In this document: positions 1-6,864 of the stretch, piece after piece
Position numbering within the stretch: position 1 is the stretch's first letter
Layout of the letters: every line of letters starts with the position of its first letter
From: JACQGZ01 sp036004665
Lineage (GTDB): Bacteria > Sysuimicrobiota > Sysuimicrobiia > Sysuimicrobiales > Humicultoraceae
DNA: 36,010 nt
Assembly (NCBI GenBank): GCA_036004665.1
Contig: DASYRG010000087.1
Span: 1-36,010 of the forward strand
Reading direction: 5' to 3'
The notes under the pieces: generated by a model
The model's input: the letters and a program-made list of their open reading frames with translations, nothing else
Databases searched by the model: none
Told to the model about the DNA's origin: nothing
Position numbers and translations under genes: made by a program

Positions 1-114
1 GCGGTGGAGATGCTGCACGTCTGGACCTTCGACAATCCGGACGGCCCCTTCGCCCACGGGCTGACCAGCCGCGGCATCGAGGCGGCGGTTCGCCAGTTCT
101 CTGTCAGGCGGTGA
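1..114 (+). CDS. C-terminal end of an unidentified protein (partial)
   Basis: Frame 1 is open from the window edge to a TGA at 112-114 and gives 37 residues that include MLHVWTFDNPDGPFAHGL and end in FSVRR. The start lies outside the window. The aromatic/Asn-Pro-Asp-Gly-Pro stretch looks like real coding sequence and the codons are GC-rich like the neighbours, but I do not recognise the family. The gene converges on the DUF1844 gene, and a perfect palindrome sits between the two ends. Confidence 0.55.
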   Translation, partial: AVEMLHVWTFDNPDGPFAHGLTSRGIEAAVRQFSVRR

Positions 115-132
115 CTTCGATCAGATTGGCGG

Positions 133-152
133 AACTCGGTCCGGACCGAGTT
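133..152. repeat. Perfect 20-bp palindrome between convergent genes
   Basis: The sequence reads AACTCGGT-CCGG-ACCGAGTT, an 8-bp perfect stem around a CCGG centre. It lies in the 101-bp gap between two converging genes. There is no T-run on either side, so it is not a classical intrinsic terminator. A bidirectional transcript-end hairpin is the likeliest role from position; a protein-binding site is also possible. Confidence 0.4.
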
Positions 153-215
153 GAGGGAACATAAGGAACCGCGAGCCGGGGATTGAGGGAGAATTGGATG
201 ACGTAGAAGACAGGA

Positions 216-605
216 TCAAGCTTTTGAACGCTGCTCCACGAAATTGAGGCGGAGGTTCATCAAGAGGGTGTCCAGCTCGCGCCGTTCGGTCTCGCCGAGC
301 TTCCCTCGGATGAGATCGAGGAGCGCAGCGGCGGCGTCGATGGCCAGTTGCGCATCCTCCATCCGCCGCTCGATGCGTCTGGTGGCTGGATCGGGGACCA
401 ATCCCATCGCTTCCCACGCTTTGGAAGCCAACAGACTGATGCAGGTCATGACGAGGGTGCCGGCGTCCACCGGCTCTCCTGCCGTAGGCTCCGGCGACGG
501 CGTTTCGGGCGGAGGAGCCGCCGCTTCTCGTACCTCTACTGTGGGAGCCTCCGCCGGTGGGGCCTCTTCCTTAGGCGCTGGCGGCTCGCGCGGCTCCTCT
601 TCCAC
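216..605 (-). CDS. DUF1844 domain protein with acidic, Pro-rich N-terminus
   Basis: A 129-residue protein. Residues 1-50 are low-complexity Glu/Pro/Ala. From about residue 52 it matches the DUF1844 pattern: VDAGTLVMTCISLLASKAWEA, a Gly-Leu-Val-x-Asp-Pro turn, then two helices (DAQLAIDAAAALLDLIRGKL and RRELDTLLMNLRLNFVEQ). The GTG at 603-605 is chosen because GGGAGG lies 9 bases upstream and the frame would otherwise run deep into the TRAP permease gene. It starts 5 bases after the TRAP stop, so it is the last gene of that operon. DUF1844 has no assigned biochemical function, and its place behind a TRAP permease is unexpected. No signal peptide is seen, so it is probably cytoplasmic. Confidence 0.8.
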   Translation of the reverse strand: MEEEPREPPAPKEEAPPAEAPTVEVREAAAPPPETPSPEPTAGEPVDAGTLVMTCISLLASKAWEAMGLVPDPATRRIERRMEDAQLAIDAAAALLDLIRGKLGETERRELDTLLMNLRLNFVEQRSKA

Positions 606-610
606 GTGCC

Positions 611-2806
611 CTAACCTCCCGCTCCTCGCGCCGCGCCGGCCGGCTGCGGCGACCGCATCTGCAGGACGAAGACCAGGGCGACGAGGGCGGCGGCGATGAG
701 ATCGAGGCGGACGGCCGGGTAGACGAGCAGCAGACCGGCCACCACCAGGACGGTTCGTTCGATGAGACTCGTGCGGCGGAGCAGCCAGCCGCTCGCCGCG
801 GCGGCCAGCGCGCCCAACCCGATCACCGCGGTCAGCCCGACTTTGACCACGTCCAGCCATTCCTTTGATTCCAGCAGGAGGGCCAACCCCGCGGGGTGCA
901 CGGTAAACATGAAGGGCACGACGAAGGCCGGCAACGTGTAGCGCCAGGCCTGCATCATAGTGCGAAAGGTGTTCCCGCCCGTCAACGCCGCGGCCGCCAT
1001 CGGCGAGAGTCCCACCGGCGGCGAAACCTCCGAGAGGACCGCGTAGTAGAAGATGAACATGTGCGCGGCGAGTTCGGAAACCCCCAGCCGGACAAGCGCC
1101 GGGGCCACCATCACCGCGGCGATGATGTAGGTCGCGGTGATCGGCAGGGCCAGCCCCAGCACCCACAGCGCCACGCCCGCGAAGACCAGCGTGAGGAGCA
1201 GATTGCCGCCGGCCGCCGAGACGATGATGTCGGCGATCTTCAGGCCCAGACCGGTGAGGTTGGTGATGCCGACGATGATGCCTGCGGCCGCGGTCGTCAC
1301 CGCCACGCTGAGCACCTGCCGGCTGCCGTTGGCGAGGGCGGTCACCCCTTTCTCTGTATCCAGGGTGATGCGTCCGAACCCCAGCCGGCCTCGCGCCAGG
1401 GCCGCGACGAAGAAGAAGACGGCCGCGAGTACCCAGACCACGACGAACAGCACTGTCGCGACCCGCCAGATCAGGCCGGGACCGGGGACGCGGAGGCCTT
1501 GGCCGAACATAAGCCAGACCAGATAGGCGATCCCCGGGGCCATGAACAGCCAGGGCCAGACCGGATGCGGATGGCGCCGGTCGCCGCGCTCGGCCACGGC
1601 GAGCGCGGTCTCCCGACGGATGAAGGAGGTGGCCAAAGCGATGATCGTCGCCCAGAGCACGGCTGTGATGGCCGTGAGGCCCAAGAGCATGAAGACCGGA
1701 ATCACGATGAGCGAACTGAGCAGGTACCAGTACCGCGAGACGAGGCGCCAGGCGCTCTCCGTCTTGATCTCCACCCTGCGCAAATGAAACCGCCGCGCGT
1801 CCAGTTCGATCATGAGGAAGATGGACAGGTAGTAGAGGAGGGTGGGGATGATGGCCATCTTCAAGACCTGCAGGTAGGAGATCTTCAGAATCTCCGCGAT
1901 GATGAAAGCTGCCGCGCCCAGGATCGGCGGCGAGATCACGGCCCCGATGCCTCCTGCCGAGAGCAGTCCTCCGGCCGATTCCCGATCGTACCCGGCGCGC
2001 TTCAGCATCGGATAGGCGATGGCGCCGACGGTGACGGTGGTCGCCACCCCACTGCCGGAAGGCCCCCCGAGGAGGAACGAGGCGACCGTCACCGCCTGGC
2101 CCGCACCGGTCCTCCGCCGTCCCGTCAGCGCCAGGGCCAGGTCGACGAAGAACTTGCCGGCGCCGGATTGCTCCAGGAATGAGCCGTAGATGGTGAACAG
2201 GATGATGAAGGTGGACGACACCTCGAGGGGGACGCCGAAGATCCCCTCCAGCGTCATATAGAGCTGGCCGACGATCCGCGCCAGGTCATACCCCCGGTGA
2301 GTGAACGGCGGCGGCAGGACGGGGCCGGCAAAACCGTAGGCCAGGAAAATGATCACCAGGATCAACAAGGCGTTGCCGACGCTCCGCCGCGTCGCCTCCA
2401 GCACCAGCAGGATGGTGAGGGTGCCGAAAATCAGGTCCCACCGGGTGGGGATGACGGCCCGGTAGATAAACCCCTCGAAGTCGACGAAGACGTACCCTAG
2501 TGCCGCGACCACGGCCAGGGCGAGGGCGGCGTCGATCGGCGTGATGCGGGCGAGGGCGCTGCGTCGCGACGGATACAGCAGAAAAGTCAGCACCAGGACG
2601 AAGAGCAGGTGGACGGTGAGGTGGATCTGCCGGATGAAGGTGGCCTGCGCGGCGTATAGGTGATAGAGGCTCATCAGGACCAGGGCCGCCGTGATGAGCC
2701 AGCCTGCGGTCCCGCCTAGGTGCCGGGTCTTCCCCTCAAAGGTCTCGACGAGCTCTTCGAGCTCTTCCTGCGACTTGGGAAGGGAGGTGTCGGGGTCGCG
2801 AGACAT
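611..2806 (-). CDS. TRAP transporter fused permease (DctQM-type, TAXI class)
   Basis: A 731-residue polytopic membrane protein in which the small (DctQ-like) and large (DctM-like) TRAP subunits are fused, as is usual for TAXI systems. After a short acidic cytoplasmic N-terminus, hydrophobic helices fill the protein. The DctM core shows GGPSGSGVATTVTVGAIAYP near residue 250, SAGGIGAVISPPILGAAAF near 290, and SEVSPPVGLSPMAAAALTGG towards the C-terminus. It would drive solute uptake with an ion gradient, using the TAXI binding protein encoded two genes upstream. The ATG at 2806 lies 14 bases after the DUF1850 stop, and the gene is followed 5 bases later by DUF1844. The substrate cannot be read from the sequence; TAXI permeases are linked to dicarboxylates and related organic acids. 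Confidence 0.93.
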   Translation of the reverse strand: MSRDPDTSLPKSQEELEELVETFEGKTRHLGGTAGWLITAALVLMSLYHLYAAQATFIRQIHLTVHLLFVLVLTFLLYPSRRSALARITPIDAALALAVVAALGYVFVDFEGFIYRAVIPTRWDLIFGTLTILLVLEATRRSVGNALLILVIIFLAYGFAGPVLPPPFTHRGYDLARIVGQLYMTLEGIFGVPLEVSSTFIILFTIYGSFLEQSGAGKFFVDLALALTGRRRTGAGQAVTVASFLLGGPSGSGVATTVTVGAIAYPMLKRAGYDRESAGGLLSAGGIGAVISPPILGAAAFIIAEILKISYLQVLKMAIIPTLLYYLSIFLMIELDARRFHLRRVEIKTESAWRLVSRYWYLLSSLIVIPVFMLLGLTAITAVLWATIIALATSFIRRETALAVAERGDRRHPHPVWPWLFMAPGIAYLVWLMFGQGLRVPGPGLIWRVATVLFVVVWVLAAVFFFVAALARGRLGFGRITLDTEKGVTALANGSRQVLSVAVTTAAAGIIVGITNLTGLGLKIADIIVSAAGGNLLLTLVFAGVALWVLGLALPITATYIIAAVMVAPALVRLGVSELAAHMFIFYYAVLSEVSPPVGLSPMAAAALTGGNTFRTMMQAWRYTLPAFVVPFMFTVHPAGLALLLESKEWLDVVKVGLTAVIGLGALAAAASGWLLRRTSLIERTVLVVAGLLLVYPAVRLDLIAAALVALVFVLQMRSPQPAGAARGAGG

Positions 2807-2820
2807 CGGGGCCGGCGCGA

Positions 2821-3300
2821 CTAGTCGGGCAGAGCGAGGGCGGATCCGTCCAGGAGCCGCGACGCCCGCCGCACGGAAATGCGCAGCCCGGCGCCGACGC
2901 CGGCGCGGTAGAGTGGCAGCGCCACACCGTCGACCTCCAGAGTGGGACGCCCCTGCTCGCCGACGCGGAGCGGCAAGAGGTCAAGGACCGGACCGGGGAC
3001 GAGGGCGCTGACCAGCCTCCCGTTTCGACGGTAAGGTCCGGGATGGCGGTTGTACTCGAGGACGGCTTCACTGGTGCTGCTGACCTCCACCAGCTGCAGC
3101 TGTCCGCCGCGCAGTGAGAAGCGCTCCCAGACCGGCGCGAGATAGAGCGAGTTGGTGTACTCGAGCACGACGACGCTGCCCTCGTGCACCGGCAGCCGCC
3201 AGAGTGCCGCGCCCGATTCGTTGGTGACGACGAGGGTCGCCGACGGCCAGAGTACTCCGGCCGCGACGACCCCCGCACCGATCAGCGCGATCAGGCGCAT
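2821..3300 (-). CDS. DUF1850 protein of the TRAP-TAXI operon
   Basis: A 159-residue protein. An N-terminal hydrophobic stretch (residues 3-18, LIALIGAGVVAAGVLW) suggests a membrane anchor or signal sequence. The rest is beta-rich, with the DUF1850 features LEYTNSLYLAPVWERFSL (the family's y-x-hSv-x(3)-v-E-x-f pattern, with Asn replacing the usual His) and a Leu/Val-rich second half. DUF1850 proteins are typically encoded beside TAXI-type TRAP genes, which is exactly this position: 15 bases after the binding-protein gene and 14 before the permease. A role as an accessory periplasmic or membrane component is inferred from that association. The ATG at 3300 has only a weak ribosome binding site. 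Confidence 0.8.
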   Translation of the reverse strand: MRLIALIGAGVVAAGVLWPSATLVVTNESGAALWRLPVHEGSVVVLEYTNSLYLAPVWERFSLRGGQLQLVEVSSTSEAVLEYNRHPGPYRRNGRLVSALVPGPVLDLLPLRVGEQGRPTLEVDGVALPLYRAGVGAGLRISVRRASRLLDGSALALPD

Positions 3301-3315
3301 GGCCGGTGGCGCGCG

Positions 3316-4296
3316 CTAGAAGCCTTCCACCCCGCGCTCGTGATAGTAGCGCGCCGCCCCCGGATGTACCGGCAGCAGCGCCCGCGTGGCCAGGCCCACG
3401 AGCGAGATGTTGGCTGCCTCCGGGTGCACCACGGCGAGTTCGCCTCGCCGTTCGAAGACGAGCTTCGTGATCTGGTAGGCGAGGTCGGCCGGGAAGTCAC
3501 GGTGCACTACCATCAGGTTCACGACGCCGATGGTGGGAACGTTCTCGGTCAGGCCCGGGTAGATGCCCCTGCCGATGACCGACCGGAAGTAGACGCTGCC
3601 GTACTTGCGCTGCATCGCCGGCAGTACGCTGTCCAGCGAGACGAGCTTGATGCGGATGCCGGGCGTCGCTGCCAGGTCCAGCACGGCCGAGGTGGGCAGC
3701 CCGCCGCTCCAGAAGAAGGCGTCGATCTTGCGGTCGCGCAGCGCGTCCACCGAAGGGGCGACGCCCAGCCGGTCCTTGCGGATGTCCCGCTCGTGGTCGA
3801 GGCCCCCGGCCTCCAGGATGCGCAGCGCGGTGACCTCAGTGCCGCTGCCGGGGGAGCCGACGGAGACGCGCTTGCCCCGCAGGTCGGCGACGCTGTTGAT
3901 CCCCGAACCCTCGACCGTCACGAGGTGGTTGAAGTTGTTGTACATGGGAAACAGCGTGACGGCGGGGACGGCGGCGCCGCGGAAGGCTTCGTTCCCGCGC
4001 GCCGCGTCCAGGGCGGTGTCCCCCAGCGTCATGGCCAGGTCGGCCCGCTTGGCCGCGATCAATCGCATGTTATCTACCGAGGCGGAGGTCACCTCGGCTG
4101 TCGCCTCCACGCCGGCGAGGTTGGCCGAGATCAGTTTGGCCATGCCGCCTCCCAGGATGAAGTACACTCCTCCGGTCCCGCCAGTGACGATTGAGAGTCG
4201 GACCCGGGGCGCTGCCGAGACAGGCGTGAACAGACCCATGATGAGAAGGGCCCCGACGAGCAACGCCGCCGTAGCCCTCCAGGAAGGGCTTCTCAC
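3316..4296 (-). CDS. TAXI-family TRAP transporter solute-binding protein
   Basis: A 326-residue secreted binding protein. Residues 1-28 form a signal peptide (basic VRSPSWR, then a hydrophobic core, ending TPVSA before APRVRL). The mature protein opens with LSIVTGGTGGVYFILGGGMA, the hallmark of the TAXI/TRAP-T immunogenic protein family. Later matches include GKRVSVGSPGSGTEVTALRI and KIDAFFWSGGLPTSAVLDLA. It would capture the solute outside the membrane and deliver it to the fused permease. The GTG at 4296 is preferred to an in-frame ATG 45 bases upstream because AAGGAGGG lies 7 bases before it and the signal peptide then begins correctly. It is the first gene of the TRAP operon. Aconitase, 135 bases upstream on the same strand, hints at an organic-acid substrate, but this is only suggestive. 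Confidence 0.92.
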   Translation of the reverse strand: MRSPSWRATAALLVGALLIMGLFTPVSAAPRVRLSIVTGGTGGVYFILGGGMAKLISANLAGVEATAEVTSASVDNMRLIAAKRADLAMTLGDTALDAARGNEAFRGAAVPAVTLFPMYNNFNHLVTVEGSGINSVADLRGKRVSVGSPGSGTEVTALRILEAGGLDHERDIRKDRLGVAPSVDALRDRKIDAFFWSGGLPTSAVLDLAATPGIRIKLVSLDSVLPAMQRKYGSVYFRSVIGRGIYPGLTENVPTIGVVNLMVVHRDFPADLAYQITKLVFERRGELAVVHPEAANISLVGLATRALLPVHPGAARYYHERGVEGF

Positions 4297-4303
4297 CCAA
4301 CAT

Positions 4304-4311
4304 CCCTCCTT
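4304..4311 (-). promoter_or_regulatory. Strong ribosome binding site for the TAXI binding protein
   Basis: The minus strand reads AAGGAGGG, 7 bases before GTG 4296. This decides the start codon against the upstream in-frame ATG at 4341. An overlapping ATG at 4303 lies in another frame and gives no sensible protein. Confidence 0.7.
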
Positions 4312-4431
4312 AGAGTGTGGTTCTGCAGGGTATCCATTCATGGTATGGGCGAAGGGGAACCTTCGTGCCGGATCCGCCCAAGTCCTTGCCGGGCGCGGCC
4401 GAGCGGCTTCGCCGGAGCGGGGAGGTCGCCG

Positions 4432-6387
4432 TCAGACGAGGGGGTGCAGTTTCGTGTACGCTAGCTTGCCGCCGGCGAGCAGGTAGCCACGCTCCCGGTC
4501 GTTGAGTTCCACGTTCACGCGGATGTCCTTGGACTGCGTGACGTTGCGGACCAGAAAACTGCTCTGCCCGCCGCCGATGATGTCGCGCACGCGGGGGACC
4601 TCCAGGATGTCGCCGAGGTGGACGGTTTCGTAGTCGGCGGGGTCGGCGAAGGTCATCGGCAGCAGCCCCCAGTTCACCAGGTTGGCGTGGTGGATGCGGG
4701 CGAAGGACTTCGCCAGCACGGCGCTCACCCCCAGGTACATCGGGGCGATGGCGGCGTGCTCGCGCGAACTCCCTTGCCCGTAGTTGTCCCCCCCGAGGAT
4801 CATGCCGCCTCCCTTGGCCTTCGCCCGCGCGGCGAACTCGGGATCCACCCGGTAGTAGACGAAGTCGCTGATCTTGGGGATGTTGGAGCGATAGCGCACG
4901 ATGTCGGCGGACGCCGGCATGATGTGGTCGGTGCTAATGTCGTCGCCCACCTTGAGCAGCACTTCGCCGCGCAGCACCTCCCCCAGAGGCGCCTTCACCG
5001 GCGCGGGAAGGATGTTCGGCCCGCGCTCCAGCACCAGCTCTCGCGCCGTCGCCTCGTCCGGCGGGGCGATGAGCATGGGGTTGTCCTGGGAGATCGCCGA
5101 TGGGATCTCCGCGCTGGGTGCCTTCAGTTTCAGCTCGTTCGCCAGATCGCGCGGGTCGATCAGCGCGCCGGCCAGGGCGGTTGCGGCGGCCGTCTCCGAA
5201 CTGGTCAGGTAGACCTCGTCCTCGTCGAGCCCGCTCCGTCCCTTGAAGTTGCGGTTGATCGCCCGCACGCTCTTGGTCCCGGGGGCGGGGACGTGCCCCG
5301 CGCCGATGCAGGCGCCGCAGGTCGGTTCGGCCACGTTCACGCCGGCGCCGATCATATCGCCCAGGAGCCCCTCGCGCGCCAGCACGTCGAGGGCGCTGCG
5401 GCTGCTGGGATGCACGAAGAAGAAGACGTCCGGGTGGACGCGCTGCCCCTTGACCACGCGGGCCACCGCCTGCAGGTCGGTGTAAGAGCCGTTGGTGCAG
5501 GAGCCCACCATCACCTGCTGCACCTTGGTGCCCGCGACCTGCCGCACCGGCACAACCTTATCCGGCAGGCTGGGCAAGGCGACCAGAGGCTCGACCTGGC
5601 TGAGATCCAGCTCCAGGGTCTCGTCGTAGTCCGCGCCGTCGTCTGGCCCCACCTCGCGCCAGTCGTCCAGCCTGCCCAGACGGCGGAAGAACTCCTTCGT
5701 GATCGCATCGGAGGCGAAGATCGCCGTCGTCGCCCCCAACTCGTAGGCCATGTTGGTGATGGTGACGCGCTGTTGGGCGTTGAGGGTTTTGGTGGCGGGT
5801 CCGGTGAACTCGAAGACCTTCCCCTTGCCTCCGCGCACCGTGAGCCGGCGCAGCAGCTCCAGGATGACGTCCTTGGCGGTGCACCAGGGCTGCAACTCGC
5901 CGTTCAGGCGCACGTCGACGACCGCGGGCATGTCGAGGTAGTAGGGCCCGCCGGCCATGGCGATGGCGACGTCCATGCCGCCCGCACCGATGGCCAGCAT
6001 GCCGATGCCGCCCTGGTGCGGCGTGTGGCTGTCCGCGCCGAGTGCGGTCTCCCCGGGGATGGCGAAGTGTTCCAGGTGGATCTGGTGCCCGATGCCCGAG
6101 GCGGGCTTCGCGTACCAGATGCCGTACTTGCGGCAGGCGTTGGCCAGGTAGATGTGGTCTTCCATGTTCTCGGGCTTGATCCCCAGCACGTTGTGGTCCG
6201 CGAAGGCCACCGCCACCTTGCAGCGCACCCGGGGCAGCCCCATCGCCTCGAAGTGCATCACCGCCTGAGTGCCGGTGAGGTCCTGGATGAGGGTCTGGTC
6301 GATCTTAATGCCGATTTCCTCACCGGGGGTCATGCGGCCCTCGGCGAGATGGCTCTTGATGATCTTGCGGGTCAGGTTCTCTCCCAT
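4432..6387 (-). CDS. acn: Aconitate hydratase (Aquifex-type, about 650 aa)
   Basis: A 651-residue cytoplasmic [4Fe-4S] enzyme that interconverts citrate and isocitrate in the TCA cycle. Visible family features are VAFADHNVLG near residue 65, GADSHTPHQGG near 120, GSCTNGSYTDL near 296 with the first cluster Cys, PTCGACIGAGHVPAPG near 355 with the other two Cys, and the C-terminal swivel-domain motif YGQGSSREHAA. Its length matches the shorter Aquifex-type aconitases rather than the roughly 890-residue AcnA form. The ATG at 6387 is preceded by GAGGTGAG at suitable spacing, and TAGAAT 30 bases upstream may be a -10 element. It is divergent from the small coiled-coil gene and lies upstream of the TRAP operon on the same strand; the 135-bp gap holds a 6-bp hairpin but no clear terminator. 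Confidence 0.95.
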   Translation of the reverse strand: MGENLTRKIIKSHLAEGRMTPGEEIGIKIDQTLIQDLTGTQAVMHFEAMGLPRVRCKVAVAFADHNVLGIKPENMEDHIYLANACRKYGIWYAKPASGIGHQIHLEHFAIPGETALGADSHTPHQGGIGMLAIGAGGMDVAIAMAGGPYYLDMPAVVDVRLNGELQPWCTAKDVILELLRRLTVRGGKGKVFEFTGPATKTLNAQQRVTITNMAYELGATTAIFASDAITKEFFRRLGRLDDWREVGPDDGADYDETLELDLSQVEPLVALPSLPDKVVPVRQVAGTKVQQVMVGSCTNGSYTDLQAVARVVKGQRVHPDVFFFVHPSSRSALDVLAREGLLGDMIGAGVNVAEPTCGACIGAGHVPAPGTKSVRAINRNFKGRSGLDEDEVYLTSSETAAATALAGALIDPRDLANELKLKAPSAEIPSAISQDNPMLIAPPDEATARELVLERGPNILPAPVKAPLGEVLRGEVLLKVGDDISTDHIMPASADIVRYRSNIPKISDFVYYRVDPEFAARAKAKGGGMILGGDNYGQGSSREHAAIAPMYLGVSAVLAKSFARIHHANLVNWGLLPMTFADPADYETVHLGDILEVPRVRDIIGGGQSSFLVRNVTQSKDIRVNVELNDRERGYLLAGGKLAYTKLHPLV

Positions 6388-6416
6388 CCGCTCACCTCGG
6401 GGGCGCTGTCTTCTCC

Positions 6417-6422
6417 ATTCTA
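6417..6422 (-). promoter_or_regulatory. Possible -10 element of aconitase
   Basis: The minus strand reads GCTAGAATG, giving the hexamer TAGAAT 29 bases before the aconitase ATG, with a good ribosome binding site between. No -35 resembling TTGACA is seen at 16-18 bases spacing. The same or a one-base-different hexamer precedes three other first genes in this window. Confidence 0.3.
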
Positions 6423-6520
6423 GCGTCGCCCGGCGAGACTTTCTCAGCCTGCTGGAAGTTCTTTACGCCACTGTGACACCCGCGGGGAAAAGCCGCGGAG
6501 CGAGCGAAGGAGGACTCGTG

Positions 6521-6862
6521 ATGCGTACCGCTCACTTGGCTCCGAGCCCCTTGATGAGGCCTGCGGCCCTCGCGGCCGTGGTCGCCGTGGCTGTCGTCCT
6601 GATCGTGCTGATCACCGGGATCTTTCTCCTTGCCCAGATCTCCGATCTCAGCGCCAATCTGTCGCGTCTGACCGTTCAGCTGCGGACACTGGAGGCGATG
6701 AACCAGAAGCTCTCCGGGACCAACGAGGCTCTGGAGCTCACGAACGCACAACTGCGAGCGACGAACGAAACACTGACAGGGGTGCAGCAGCGGTTGGACG
6801 TGATGGGGACAGATATTCGCAAGATGAGCGAGAGGATTCAGCGGTCCAAGCTGCTCTTCTAG
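6521..6862 (+). CDS. Small membrane-anchored coiled-coil protein
   Basis: A 113-residue protein of no recognised family. Residues 1-15 are a short N-terminal segment, 16-40 are a single transmembrane helix (AALAAVVAVAVVLIVLITGIF), and from about 42 to the end the protein is a continuous predicted coiled coil rich in Leu, Asn, Thr and Gln. Three consecutive heptads begin with Thr-Asn (TNEALEL, TNAQLRA, TNETLTG). ATG 6521 is chosen because GAAGGAGG lies 7 bases upstream; a GTG immediately before it is an alternative. It stands alone, divergent from aconitase, and its stop is 2 bases from the stop of the converging antiporter gene. A structural or regulatory role at the membrane is a guess from architecture only. 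Confidence 0.75.
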   Translation: MRTAHLAPSPLMRPAALAAVVAVAVVLIVLITGIFLLAQISDLSANLSRLTVQLRTLEAMNQKLSGTNEALELTNAQLRATNETLTGVQQRLDVMGTDIRKMSERIQRSKLLF

Positions 6863-6864
6863 GG

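Noticed and set aside
4350..4365. CGAAGG-GGAA-CCTTCG hairpin between aconitase and the TAXI gene, considered as a terminator
   Set aside because: Only a 6-bp stem and no T-run on either strand; could occur by chance in GC-rich DNA.
4618..6423. Very long open frame antisense to aconitase, and similar long antisense frames over the TRAP permease and the NHL gene
   Set aside because: High GC keeps antisense frames open; their products are low-complexity (Arg, Gly, His, Asp-rich), show no family features, and the sense frames are certain.
6480..6498. CCGCGG...CCGCGG repeat just before the coiled-coil gene, considered as a riboswitch or attenuator
   Set aside because: The repeat is short and each half is itself palindromic, so chance is likely; no conserved riboswitch core is seen.
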